From: Pantoea rodasii
GTDB lineage: Bacteria; Pseudomonadota; Gammaproteobacteria; Enterobacterales; Enterobacteriaceae
Direction of reading: 5' to 3'
Length of the DNA stretch: 64,000 nucleotides
NCBI RefSeq assembly: GCF_002095465.1
Contig: NZ_MLFP01000004.1
Coordinates: forward strand, 124,001-188,000
In this document: piece after piece, positions 54,854-63,364 of the stretch
How the letters are laid out: each line of letters starts with the position of its first letter
Position numbering within the stretch: position 1 is the stretch's first letter
The notes under the pieces: model-generated
Database searches by the model: none
Told to the model about the DNA's origin: nothing
Seen by the model: only the letters and a program-made list of their open reading frames with translations
Translations under genes and position numbers: made by a program

Positions 54854-54911
54854 ATGAAATGGCTATCTCTCCTGTCCCGAACGGACACATCCAAACAGTA
54901 AGGAATGATTT

Positions 54912-55931
54912 ATGACATTTCATCTTCAACCGGTACGCGTTGGTCTGATTGGCGCAGGGCGCATGGGCAGCTTCCACGCTGAAAACCTGGCGTATCGCGT
55001 GCCGGGTGCCATGCTGGCGGCGGTGGCGGATCCGCAGCCGGGTGCAGCGGAAAAGCTCGCCAGCAAACTGGGCGTGGCAAAAGCCTACAGCGATTTGCAT
55101 GCGCTACTGCTGGATCCGGAGATCGATGCCATCGCGATTGCGGCCCCGGCACGTACTCATGCGGAATGGGTGATTGCAGCGGCGAACGCGGGCAAGCATG
55201 TGTTCTGCGAAAAGCCAATGGCCATCACGCTGGAGGAAGCCGATCGCGCCATTGCCGCCGCCAAACGTGCGGGCGTGGTGTTGCAGGTCGGTTTTAACCG
55301 CCGCTTTGATGCGGGCTTTGCGGCGGCAATTGCGGCGGTGAAGGCGGGCGAGAACGGGACAACCCAACTGAGCCGATCGCTGACGCGCGATCCGGCACTG
55401 CACGATCCGTCGCGCATCCCGCAGTGGACCATTTACCTCGAAACGCTGATCCACGATTTCGATACGCTGCTGCATTTCAACCCTGGCGCGAAGCCGGTGG
55501 AAGTCTACGCCATTGCTGATGCGCTGGTGCGCCCGGACTTTAAAGATCACGGGCTGCTGGACACCTCAGTCGTGACGATTCGCTTTGATAACGGAGCGAT
55601 AGCCATTGCGGAAGCCAACTTCCAGGCGGTGTATGGCTACGACGTACGCGGTGAGGTATTTGGCAGCAAGGGGATGCTGCAGGCGGGCCATATCACCTCT
55701 TCTAACTGCGTACGCTACAGCGCCAGTGGCATCAGCATGGAGACCTCACGTATGGATTCCGATCTGCTACGCGAAGCCTACGTGGCGGAGATGACCGAGT
55801 TTGCCCGCTGCATCCGCACCGGCGAAACGCCACGTGCCACCGGCGAAGACGCGCGCAATGCGCTGGAGATTGCGCTGGCCTGTATTGAATCGGTTAAACA
55901 TAACCTGCCTGTCAAATTAGGAGCGCGCTAA
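54912..55931 (+). CDS. Inositol 2-dehydrogenase-like oxidoreductase (Gfo/Idh/MocA family)
   Basis: A 339-residue NAD-dependent cyclitol/sugar dehydrogenase resembling IolG. The Rossmann motif is VGLIGAGRMGSFHAENLAYR; FCEKPMAITLEEADRAIA carries the conserved Lys near residue 99; QVGFNRRFDAGFAAA and IYLETLIHDFDTLLHFNPGA, with the catalytic Asp/His near 180, are conserved in inositol dehydrogenases. AAGGA lies 8 bases before ATG 54912. It is the first gene of a sigma54-controlled operon; its stop overlaps the next start (TAATG). Myo- or scyllo-inositol is the likeliest substrate class, but other polyols are possible, and no other iol genes are seen. Confidence 0.88.
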   Translation: MTFHLQPVRVGLIGAGRMGSFHAENLAYRVPGAMLAAVADPQPGAAEKLASKLGVAKAYSDLHALLLDPEIDAIAIAAPARTHAEWVIAAANAGKHVFCEKPMAITLEEADRAIAAAKRAGVVLQVGFNRRFDAGFAAAIAAVKAGENGTTQLSRSLTRDPALHDPSRIPQWTIYLETLIHDFDTLLHFNPGAKPVEVYAIADALVRPDFKDHGLLDTSVVTIRFDNGAIAIAEANFQAVYGYDVRGEVFGSKGMLQAGHITSSNCVRYSASGISMETSRMDSDLLREAYVAEMTEFARCIRTGETPRATGEDARNALEIALACIESVKHNLPVKLGAR

Positions 55932-56710
55932 TGGCTGCTTATCAACTCTCGGTCTGTGCCGAAATGGTGTTTCTCGATCTGCCTTTCGTCGAACGCGTTA
56001 AACGCATTCACGCGTTGGGTTTTGGCGTAGAAATCTGGGGATGGGCCAATAAAGACATTGATGCGCTGGTGGCCACGGGCGCGCGATTTACCTCCATGAC
56101 GGGTTATCTCACCGGCAATCTCACCGATGATGACGAGATCCAGCAACTGCTGCAGAGTGCTGAAGCCTCGCTGGCGGTGGCTGAACGGCTTAACTGCCCG
56201 GGGCTGAATCTGCATGGCACCGGGCTGGATGACAGAGGCTTGCCGGTCAAACCCGTTGAAGTGGTGACCGGCGCGATGTGGCTGAAAGCGGTCGATACCT
56301 TGCGCAAAGTGGCGCAACTCGGCGAGCGCGCCGGACGCGTGTTCACCCTCGAAAACCTCAATTTACCGGTCGATCATCCCGGAACCCCTTTTGCGCTGGC
56401 TGCCGATACGCTGGCGCTGGTGGAAGCGGTCAACAGTCCGGCGCTGAAGATGAACCTCGACCTTTATCATGCGCAGATTGGCGAAGGCAATTTGATCGAG
56501 CTGATTCGCCGCAGCGGGACTGCCATCGGTGAAGTTCAGGTCGCGGATGTGCCGGGCCGCCAGCAGCCGGGCACCGGCGAGATCAACTATCGCGCAATCG
56601 CGCGTGCACTGCAGGAAGTGGGTTACAGCGGCACGGTGGCGATGGAGGGCTGGGCCAGCGGTGACAGCACGGCCGCGCTGCAACAGTTCCGCGATCACTT
56701 CACGATTTAA
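55931..56710 (+). CDS. TIM-barrel isomerase-like protein (hydroxypyruvate isomerase/xylose isomerase fold)
   Basis: A 259-residue AP-endonuclease-2-type TIM barrel. LSVCAEMVFLDLPFVERVKR leads to the first strand, CPGLNLHGTGLDDR and TLENLNLPVDHPGTPFAL carry metal-site Glu and His, then MNLDLYHAQIGEGNLIELIR (Asp-x-x-His) and VQVADVPGRQQPGTGEINYR, features of Hyi and related sugar isomerases and epimerases. No 2-keto-myo-inositol dehydratase mark is evident. It starts on the last base of the preceding stop and shares its promoter. It may rearrange the keto-sugar made by the first gene; the exact reaction is unknown. Confidence 0.85.
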   Translation: MAAYQLSVCAEMVFLDLPFVERVKRIHALGFGVEIWGWANKDIDALVATGARFTSMTGYLTGNLTDDDEIQQLLQSAEASLAVAERLNCPGLNLHGTGLDDRGLPVKPVEVVTGAMWLKAVDTLRKVAQLGERAGRVFTLENLNLPVDHPGTPFALAADTLALVEAVNSPALKMNLDLYHAQIGEGNLIELIRRSGTAIGEVQVADVPGRQQPGTGEINYRAIARALQEVGYSGTVAMEGWASGDSTAALQQFRDHFTI

Positions 56711-56783
56711 GCGTTTTACCGCCGGGTATTTGCCTGTTGCCCGGCGTCATAACAATAAAACCTCAACCTACAGGAATCACCTC

Positions 56784-57698
56784 ATGACTATCCGAAACAT
56801 CATGCTTTGTCTGTGCTCACTGCTGCTGAGTCTGAGTGTCAGCGCCAAAACCTTCACCGTTGGCGTCGCGCTGGCCAACTTCGACCTTAACTTTGTCTCG
56901 ATTCTGCGCACGCAGATGCAGGAGGAGTTAAAGGCCAATCAACTCAACAGCCAGTTTGTTGATGCTAAAGGGGATGTGGCATTGCAGGTGCAGCAGGTCG
57001 ATGATTTTATCAATCAGGGCGTTGACGCCATCATCCTCAATCCGGTCGATACACAAGGTGTCTTGCCGATGATTACCGCTGCGAAAAAGGCCAATATTCC
57101 GCTGATTTTCGTCAATCGTAAGCCCGAAGTGAAACTGCCGGCTGACATGGCCTATGTCGGTTCCGATTCGGCATTAGGCGGTGAAATGCAGATGGAAGCG
57201 TTAGCGAAGAAAATGAATTACAAAGGCAATGTGGCGATTCTGATGGGCGCACTGTCGAATGAGGAAGCGCGCGAGCGCACCCGTGCGGTAGAAGCGGTGA
57301 TCGCCAAATACAAAGGTATGAAGGTGGTAGAGAAGCAGACCGCCAAATGGCAGCGTAATGAAGCGGTGGATGTGGTATCGAGCTGGCTGCTGAATCAGCG
57401 CCCGATCGATGCGATTGCCGCCAATAACGACGAAATGGCGATTGGGGCCATCATGGCACTCAGTCAGGCTAAAAATGACAAAATCCTGGTGGCGGGAATT
57501 GATGGTACGCCCGACGGCCAGCAGTTTGTGAAAAACGGCAAGATGGTTTTGACCATTTTCCAGGATGCCAAAGGTCAGGCAATCGGTGCGGTGCAGGTGA
57601 CGAAAGCGCTGCTGGATAAGCAGAAAGTGCAGGAGTACAACTGGGTGCCGTATCAGACCATTACACCGGATAACTACGCGCAGTTTGCTGCGAAATAA
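56784..57698 (+). CDS. Periplasmic sugar-binding protein (RbsB/type I fold), without adjacent permease or ATPase
   Basis: A 304-residue protein with a Sec signal (MTIRNIMLCLCSLLLSLSVS, cleavage near SAK). The mature part, TVGVALANFDLNFVSILRTQ, VDDFINQGVDAIILNPVDTQ, PLIFVNRKPEV and AANNDEMAIGAIMALSQAKN, followed by DKILVAGIDGTPDGQQFV, is the CUT2 family typical of ribose, xylose and inositol transport. AGGA precedes ATG 56784 by 9 bases, and it ends the sigma54-driven operon, 73 bases after the previous gene. No permease or ATPase follows, so it must use a transporter encoded elsewhere or serve chemoreception. Confidence 0.9.
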   Translation: MTIRNIMLCLCSLLLSLSVSAKTFTVGVALANFDLNFVSILRTQMQEELKANQLNSQFVDAKGDVALQVQQVDDFINQGVDAIILNPVDTQGVLPMITAAKKANIPLIFVNRKPEVKLPADMAYVGSDSALGGEMQMEALAKKMNYKGNVAILMGALSNEEARERTRAVEAVIAKYKGMKVVEKQTAKWQRNEAVDVVSSWLLNQRPIDAIAANNDEMAIGAIMALSQAKNDKILVAGIDGTPDGQQFVKNGKMVLTIFQDAKGQAIGAVQVTKALLDKQKVQEYNWVPYQTITPDNYAQFAAK

Positions 57699-58062
57699 GT
57701 TCTGCTTCCTCTTTACAAGGATGTAAGAGGAGGCGTTTCAGAATCATCAATTCAGTCAGTTACCCTCGATCTTCCTTCCCCACGATATATGTTATCTGAA
57801 TAGCCTATCCAGCCAAAGTCATCAGCGCTATTGATTGCGCCTACTGGACGTTTATCAATGAGTGCGGCATTATCAGCGTCAATTGATGATATCCCGTTAG
57901 GTAAAGGATGATGAAGCAGCATTACTGTGTCATCTTCATAACAAAGATATCAAACCGTTAAGGTGGATAACATAAAGTAAAATCAGTATTACTCTAGGAT
58001 TTTACTTAAATTAAGTGGTTATGTATCAGGTTATTGAGGCTGAATAAATTTTGCGTATATTA
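57699..58062. other. AT-rich spacer after the sugar-binding protein gene
   Basis: No gene seen. TTCCTCTTTACA-AGGA-TGTAAGAGGAGG at about 57708-57732 forms a stem with one bulged T and may end the operon. The remainder is AT-rich and marks the left edge of the low-GC O-antigen-type patch. Confidence 0.4.
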
Positions 58063-59322
58063 ATGTCAATGATGGATAGGAAAAATGTGAGTTTGTTATT
58101 GCCCTGGTTGGCATTCTCTACTCTTATTTGCATTCTTCCGATTGCCTTTCTTTTCGAAAAGGGCGGTCGAGTGTTATTTTATTATTGCGCTTATTTTTCA
58201 TTGACCGGCGTGGTGATTGAGTTATGTAAAAGAAGACCGATAATACTCACAGACCGTAAAGCCTTAGCAATACTTTCGCTAGGGTTGGTCTATGTCGGTT
58301 GGTCTCTATTTTTTCAGTATTACGACCATACACATGATGGGTTGTATTATACTGCTGCAAAGCGATTTGCACTGGGTTATATTATAGCTGTTTACATTAT
58401 GCATATTTCACATGCAGGTTATATTGATAAAAAACAGATGGTGAAATGTGCTCTTGTTTCTCTATCCCTGACGTTTTTAACAGCAAGTTGTTTCGCAACA
58501 TTTCAGTCATTTACATCGAATGAACGGATTGTATTAGGCATCAATCGGGCCACGATGACAGCCTATGCTTATTCCGCAGTGGTTCTTTCATTGATCTATT
58601 TAATTTTAAATCTTCCAGAGACTAAACTAAAGAAATTTTGTTTTTTAATTGTGTCAATCGTTTCATTGTACGTTATTATGTTGACGCAAACACGATCTGC
58701 CATGGTTATTCATACGTTATTTTTGGCCATTATGACCTTCAGGCTTTTTGCGGTGACACGTAATGTCAGATTCATCGGTTGCATAGCAGTATTATTGTTA
58801 GTGGCCATTGGATTTAGCTACAAGGTGGTTGAAGTCCGTGTTGAATCAACGGTTAATGAATATAATGATTATCAGCATGGCAATGATAAAACATCGCTCG
58901 GCTCACGCTTTACCATGTGGAAAACAGGAATTTTAGCCTTTGAACATTCGCCGTTTGGTCAGACGCAGGATCAAAGAAATAAATTCATCACTACGTATCT
59001 CAATGAGCATCACCAATCTGATTCATGGGCATTAATTTATATTAATGTTCATTTGCATAATGAGTTTATTCAATTTGCGTCAATCTTCGGTGTAATGGGT
59101 GTGTTTGTATTACTGTATTTCTTTTATACATTTATTATTTTAGAAATTAAAAATGGTCGTAAGCTGACTCCGCTAGCAATAGCCAGTATTGCAATTCTAC
59201 TATACGGTATGACAGATGTATTGCTCACGTCCGTTGAATTCATTGCAATGTTTAGTGTTTTAGTGGTTTTACTTTCATTGATCGAGAGTGACGAATCGTA
59301 CAGTAAAGACCAGAAGCGATAA
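58063..59322 (+). CDS. O-antigen ligase-family (WaaL/Wzy_C) membrane protein
   Basis: A ~419-residue polytopic inner-membrane protein with about ten hydrophobic segments. The conserved LTQTRSAMVIHTLFLA stretch (Arg near residue 212) and the later large periplasmic loop with EYNDYQHGNDKTSLGSRFTM and LHNEFIQFASIFGVMGVFVL (conserved His) are those of O-antigen ligases, which transfer undecaprenyl-linked polysaccharide to lipid A core. Several starts are possible: ATG 58063 is used, ATG 58069/58072 or TTG 58051 are alternatives, none with a clear ribosome site. Base composition is far more AT-rich than flanking genes, as is usual for polysaccharide loci gained by transfer. It is tail-to-tail with a glycosyltransferase, 14 bases apart. 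Other polymerase-type functions are possible. Confidence 0.83.
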   Translation: MSMMDRKNVSLLLPWLAFSTLICILPIAFLFEKGGRVLFYYCAYFSLTGVVIELCKRRPIILTDRKALAILSLGLVYVGWSLFFQYYDHTHDGLYYTAAKRFALGYIIAVYIMHISHAGYIDKKQMVKCALVSLSLTFLTASCFATFQSFTSNERIVLGINRATMTAYAYSAVVLSLIYLILNLPETKLKKFCFLIVSIVSLYVIMLTQTRSAMVIHTLFLAIMTFRLFAVTRNVRFIGCIAVLLLVAIGFSYKVVEVRVESTVNEYNDYQHGNDKTSLGSRFTMWKTGILAFEHSPFGQTQDQRNKFITTYLNEHHQSDSWALIYINVHLHNEFIQFASIFGVMGVFVLLYFFYTFIILEIKNGRKLTPLAIASIAILLYGMTDVLLTSVEFIAMFSVLVVLLSLIESDESYSKDQKR

Positions 59323-59336
59323 GAGTATCGTGCCTA

Positions 59337-60262
59337 CTATATAGTTCCTTTCAGTTTCATTTTAAAATATTTTCTCTTAATGCTGGTTCTGACCTTGGAA
59401 TCAGCAAGAAAAGAGATAACCGGTATCTTACTAATTGCGGTTTTAACTATCTCTTTTTCATTTTCATTTTTAATGATTGGATAATATTTGTGCACGATAT
59501 TGATCCAATGACAGGAAAGAAGATTTCGATATTGATCCTGAAAAATCTCATCCATTCTTTGTGTTGCAAAGATAAGCATGGATACTTTTTCGGCATCCAA
59601 ATCGCTCGATAAGCTTTGCGCTCTCTTAAAATAAAGATACGGGCTCTGACTCGCGTAGAGAATGTGATGGCTTGCATTCAGGACGGAGGGGAAGAGGTAA
59701 GCATCTTCATAGCAAGAAAAATCTGGAAAATGATTATGTTCCAGAATTTCTCTCTTAATAAATTGCCCGATAAAATGAGCCTGCAAATCACGGTGAATAA
59801 GAAACTTCTCAATGGTTTGATGCTGAGTTAATGACGTAGTCGTCAGACCATGCCATTTATTTATATGTTTTTTATTCTCATAAACTTCATTGAGTGCAGC
59901 GAGCAAGGCATCTGGCTGCTCTTTTTTAGGCAGTCAACAATATCTGATAACGAATTTTTTAACAGAAGATCATCACCATCTAGCATAGTGACATACTGTC
60001 CGCGGCACTGACTCACTGCAAAATTTCTAACCTTGCCAATATTTCTCAAGGACACATCAAATGCACGTGCATGTGGGTGTTTGCTGGCAAAGTCGTGAAG
60101 GATTTCACTGGTTTTATCAGAGGACGCATCATTGACAAGAATGATCTCAACTGAATCCTGCACCCCGATGCAGGCATTCTTTAAGCTCCCTAACGTGTCT
60201 GGAAGAAATTTTTCACAATTATACGCTGTGAGCAAGACACTAATAACGTAAGGAGAAGCCAT
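59337..60262 (-). pseudogene. Glycosyltransferase family 2, frameshifted
   Basis: The first part (60262-59861) has the GT-A start VISVLLTAYNCEKFLPDTLG, VEIILVNDASSDKTSEILHD and the DxD-type VTMLDGDDLLLKNSLSDIVD; the second part (59906-59337) has the acceptor-side region (CYEDAYLFPSVLNASHHILY). The break is at 59922-59927, six T where seven are needed; one more base gives DCLKKEQPDALLAALNEVYE and a ~308-residue enzyme. It would add a sugar from an NDP donor, probably to cell-surface polysaccharide. It lies with the O-antigen ligase-like gene in the AT-rich patch. The acceptor is unknown. Confidence 0.82.
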
Positions 60263-60568
60263 AATTATCCGCGATCTTTTATAAGAGACATCACGTTTAA
60301 TATTACTATAGGTCCACTATAAGGAGTGAGAGAATTCGCGTAGCAGCTCAAATATTGCAGAAAGTCAGAATAATACGAACGATGACCTCTCATTAAGCCC
60401 AACGGCAGGATTTTTTTGTATCGAAAGCGAAATCGATCACATTTACTGACTTAACCTATTAACAAAACTAAATTTTCTCCAGCTGCTGTCGATAAATTAT
60501 CCATTCAGTCCGTGCGCTTTGCCCTGCAGTGATGGGGCGCTTTGATCAACCTCTGTGTGGAAAATTTC
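60263..60568. other. Divergent spacer with the FliA promoter of the chemoreceptor
   Basis: No gene seen. The left two-thirds is AT-rich and must hold the glycosyltransferase promoter. The FliA-type promoter of the right-hand gene is given separately. Confidence 0.5.
60469..60495 (+). promoter_or_regulatory. Sigma28 (FliA) promoter of the chemoreceptor gene
   Basis: TAAA (60469-60472), exactly 15 bases, then GTCGATAA (60488-60495): the -35 is perfect and the -10 matches GCCGATAA at 7 of 8. It lies 74 bases before the start codon. Confidence 0.75.
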
Positions 60569-62020
60569 ATGATCGCAACGCCCTTGTCAGGCCCGGACGC
60601 TGTGCCGGTAGAGATGGTTTCGCTGCGACGTATCGCTCAGCGCGCAGATAGCCTTGCCGTCATGCTCAACTGGGGCTTATGGCTGATTGCGCTCGGCGTG
60701 GGGTGGATGAATGACTGCACGCCAGTGGCGCTGATTGCCGGCCTGGCGTTGGCGCTGCTGTCGACCTTCTTTGGCACGATGATGCGCGGCACCCTGACTT
60801 CAAGGCTAGTGCTCTCTGCGCTGTTGATTGGCTGGGCGGGATTACTGATTCAACTCGGCGGCGGTGAAACCGAATACCACTTCTCAGTGTTTGTGCTGAT
60901 GTCGGTGCTGCTGGCGTGGCGCGACATCCGCCCGCTGCTTATGGGCGCGGTAGCAGCGGCCACGCATCACGTCTTGTTTAATTATCTGCAAGAAAACGAC
61001 CTGTTGGGTGTGGTGGTATTCCATCATCCGGGCTGGGATATGGTGCTGTTTCATGCCCTATTTGTGGTGGCGCAAACCGCTATCTTGCTGGTGATTGCGC
61101 GTCAGATGGCCGCCGATGCTCGTTCCGCGAGTGAAGTGGCGGAGCTGGCATCACAAATCAACCAACAGGCCGGATATCTGACGCTGAACGCAGATACGCA
61201 GCAGAGTGAAACGCCGTTCGCACGCACTTTCAGCACCACATTAGGCACCATGCATGGCACGCTCCATCAGGTGAGCCTCGGCGTGAGCGCCTTGCTGACG
61301 GAGTCAGAAAGTATTTTGCAACGCAACGCCGCACTGTCGACCCGCACCGATGAACAGGCGCAGGCGCTGGAAGTGGCGGCCAGTGCGATGACGGAAATCA
61401 GCATCGCCGCCAGCTTAACGCGTGACAAAGCGCAGAGCGCAAGCGAGTTAGCGCGGGATACGCGGGCGGTGGCCACGCGCGGAGAGGAAAATATCCAGTC
61501 GGCGATTGGCTCAATGTCCAAAATCAGCGAAGAGTCACAGCGGGTGAAAGTGATTTTAGAATTGATCGACGGTATCGCTTTCCAGACCAATATTTTGTCA
61601 CTGAACGCTTCGGTAGAAGCGGCACGTGCCGGAAGTCAGGGGCGCGGTTTTGCCGTGGTGGCGAGCGAAGTGCGCAATCTGGCGATGCGCTGCGAGAATG
61701 CCGCCCGCGAAATTCGCCAACTGATGGATGCCAGCACCTTGAGTACCGAGCAGGGTACGGTGCAGATTGAGGATGCGGCACAGACCATGCGTGCGATTCA
61801 TAGCAGCATCAGCGGGTTGTCACAGCTGGTCACCGAGCTGTCTGAAATGAGTGAGCAGCAGAATTTGAGCATCGAGCAGATTCAGCAGAGCATCAACAGC
61901 ATCGATCACAGCGTGCATCACAACGTTCAGCACGTGGCCGAAACCTTGCAGGTGGCGCATCAGCAGCAACAACAGGCGAACCAGTTGCAGCAGGCGATTG
62001 CATTATTCAGATTGGATTGA
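60569..62020 (+). CDS. Methyl-accepting chemotaxis protein with a membrane-embedded sensor
   Basis: A 483-residue chemoreceptor of unusual topology. Residues ~25-180 are six or so consecutive hydrophobic segments (LNWGLWLIALGVGWMNDC, ALIAGLALALLSTFF, LSALLIGWAGLLIQLGG, FVLMSVLLAW) with HH in AATHHVLFNYL, and no long periplasmic domain; the sensor is therefore inside the membrane. The MCP domain follows, with [20 protein letters not shown] at its hairpin tip. There is no C-terminal NWETF. ATG 60569 has GTGGA 9 bases upstream. Controlled by a FliA promoter and so part of the flagellar regulon. Ligand is unknown; redox or a hydrophobic molecule are reasonable for an integral-membrane sensor. Confidence 0.88.
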   Translation: MIATPLSGPDAVPVEMVSLRRIAQRADSLAVMLNWGLWLIALGVGWMNDCTPVALIAGLALALLSTFFGTMMRGTLTSRLVLSALLIGWAGLLIQLGGGETEYHFSVFVLMSVLLAWRDIRPLLMGAVAAATHHVLFNYLQENDLLGVVVFHHPGWDMVLFHALFVVAQTAILLVIARQMAADARSASEVAELASQINQQAGYLTLNADTQQSETPFARTFSTTLGTMHGTLHQVSLGVSALLTESESILQRNAALSTRTDEQAQALEVAASAMTEISIAASLTRDKAQSASELARDTRAVATRGEENIQSAIGSMSKISEESQRVKVILELIDGIAFQTNILSLNASVEAARAGSQGRGFAVVASEVRNLAMRCENAAREIRQLMDASTLSTEQGTVQIEDAAQTMRAIHSSISGLSQLVTELSEMSEQQNLSIEQIQQSINSIDHSVHHNVQHVAETLQVAHQQQQQANQLQQAIALFRLD

Positions 62021-62061
62021 AACTTGGTGAGACGCGCAAATCACCACTGCTTTGACTGATA

Positions 62062-62085
62062 GGGCGCACCGAAGTGCGCCCCTTT
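62062..62085. terminator. Terminator between the chemoreceptor and the DUF1330 gene
   Basis: GGGCGCAC, loop CGAA, GTGCGCCC, then CTTT: eight perfect pairs with a stable GNRA-like loop, between convergent genes. Confidence 0.7.
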
Positions 62086-62091
62086 GGCAGG

Positions 62092-62382
62092 TTAAGCCAC
62101 ACCCTTGACCAGCAGCACGCGATAGTTCGCGCCTTTGACCCGATGGGCTTTTGCTTCCTGATACGCCGGGCTGTGATACCAGGCTTTTGCTGCATCAATA
62201 TCCGCAAACTCCAGCACCACTACGCCTTCCGCATCGCGGCCTTCCAGTACTTCAAGATCGCCATAAAACGCCAGCGGCGTGATCTGATGATCGCCGCGTG
62301 CCTCACCGGCTTTCTGCGCGTAAGTCGCCAGTTCATCTTTATCCAGCGTTTCGTCTTTAATCATCACCACATAAGCGGCCAT
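62092..62382 (-). CDS. DUF1330 family protein
   Basis: A 96-residue ferredoxin-like alpha-beta barrel protein (dimeric ABM/DUF1330 fold): MAAYVVMIKDETLDKDELAT, GRDAEGVVVLEFADIDAAKA and WYHSPAYQEAKAHRV, the last being the usual DUF1330 signature. Function is unknown in the family. Its ATG overlaps the last base of the yghU stop (TAATG), with GAGGAG 7 bases upstream, so it is translated with yghU, hinting at a role in thiol or peroxide stress. Confidence 0.85.
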   Translation of the reverse strand: MAAYVVMIKDETLDKDELATYAQKAGEARGDHQITPLAFYGDLEVLEGRDAEGVVVLEFADIDAAKAWYHSPAYQEAKAHRVKGANYRVLLVKGVA

Positions 62383-63263
62383 TACTGTTCTCCTCGCGCC
62401 TGACGTTTGTCTTCAGTGTTGGTATCGAAATCAGAAGCATCGTGGCGCTCCAGCAGTTGATCCTGCGGCTCGGCACCAAACGCCTTATTCACTTTGCGAC
62501 CCCGGATCACCGCTGGACGTTCAGCGATTTCTTTGGCCCAGCGCACCACGTTCTTATAGGACTGCACATCAAGGAACTCGCCGCCGCCGTAAATATTGTT
62601 CAGCACCAGGTTGCCGTACCACGGCCAGGTGGCGATATCGGCGATGGTGTATTCCTCACCGGCGAGGAAACGGTTATTCGCGAGCTGACGATCCAGCACA
62701 TCCAGCTGACGCTTGGCTTCCAGCGTGAAGCGGTTGACGGCGTATTCGATTTTTTCTGGCGCGTAGAAATAGAAGTGACCGTAGCCGCCGCCCAGATAAG
62801 GCGCAGAACCCTGCAGCCAGAACAGCCAGTTCAGGGTTTCAGTACGACCGGCCACATCGGCAGGAATGAAGTGACCAAACTTCTCAGCCAGATACAGCAG
62901 GATGTTGCCTGATTCGAACACGCGCAGCGGTGGTGTGACCGAGTGATCGCTGAGTGCAGGGATTTTAGAGTTCGGGTTCACGTCAACGAAGCCGCTGGAG
63001 AACTGATCGCCATCACCGATGCGAATCAGCCAGGCATCGTATTCGGCCTCTTTAGCGCCAACCGCCAGCAATTCTTCCAACAGGATGGTGACCTTCTGGC
63101 CGTTCGGGGTGCCGAGCGAATAGAGCTGCAGCGGGTGTTTGCCGACCGGCAGGGTTTTATCATGCGTCGGCCCGGCGAACGGACGGTTGGTTTTCGCGCC
63201 GTTACCTTTGGCTTCCGGGTCCCAGGTCCAGACTTTCGCGGGCTGATACTGATTTTCCGACAT
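62382..63263 (-). CDS. yghU: Glutathione-dependent disulfide-bond oxidoreductase YghU (GST family)
   Basis: Reduces disulfides and organic peroxides with glutathione in the cytosol. The 293-residue protein is very similar to E. coli YghU (288 aa): YQPAKVWTWDPEAKGNGAKT, LPVGKHPLQLYSLGTPNGQK (thioredoxin-fold start), GDGDQFSSGFVDVNPNSKIP, RVFESGNILLYLAEKFGHFI and HDASDFDTNTEDKRQ at the end. The Nu-class GSTs of this type bind two glutathione molecules and lack the usual catalytic Tyr/Ser/Cys. Start ATG 63263. First gene of an operon with DUF1330. A hairpin GCTGCTAC-TGAGT-GTAGCAGC lies upstream at 63295-63315. Confidence 0.95.
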   Translation of the reverse strand: MSENQYQPAKVWTWDPEAKGNGAKTNRPFAGPTHDKTLPVGKHPLQLYSLGTPNGQKVTILLEELLAVGAKEAEYDAWLIRIGDGDQFSSGFVDVNPNSKIPALSDHSVTPPLRVFESGNILLYLAEKFGHFIPADVAGRTETLNWLFWLQGSAPYLGGGYGHFYFYAPEKIEYAVNRFTLEAKRQLDVLDRQLANNRFLAGEEYTIADIATWPWYGNLVLNNIYGGGEFLDVQSYKNVVRWAKEIAERPAVIRGRKVNKAFGAEPQDQLLERHDASDFDTNTEDKRQARGEQ

Positions 63264-63294
63264 AGTGATTTCGCCTTGTTGTGATTGCGTTTTT

Positions 63295-63315
63295 GCTGCT
63301 ACTGAGTGTAGCAGC
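63295..63315. other. Hairpin between the LacI-type gene and yghU
   Basis: GCTGCTAC, loop TGAGT, GTAGCAGC: eight perfect pairs. For the minus-strand LacI-type gene ending at 63365 it is in terminator position, but the bases that follow would be A, not U, so function is uncertain. Confidence 0.35.
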
Positions 63316-63364
63316 GACAGATGAAGGCGATTTAACCGCGCTGGCGGTGAGATGCAAAGCGTGA

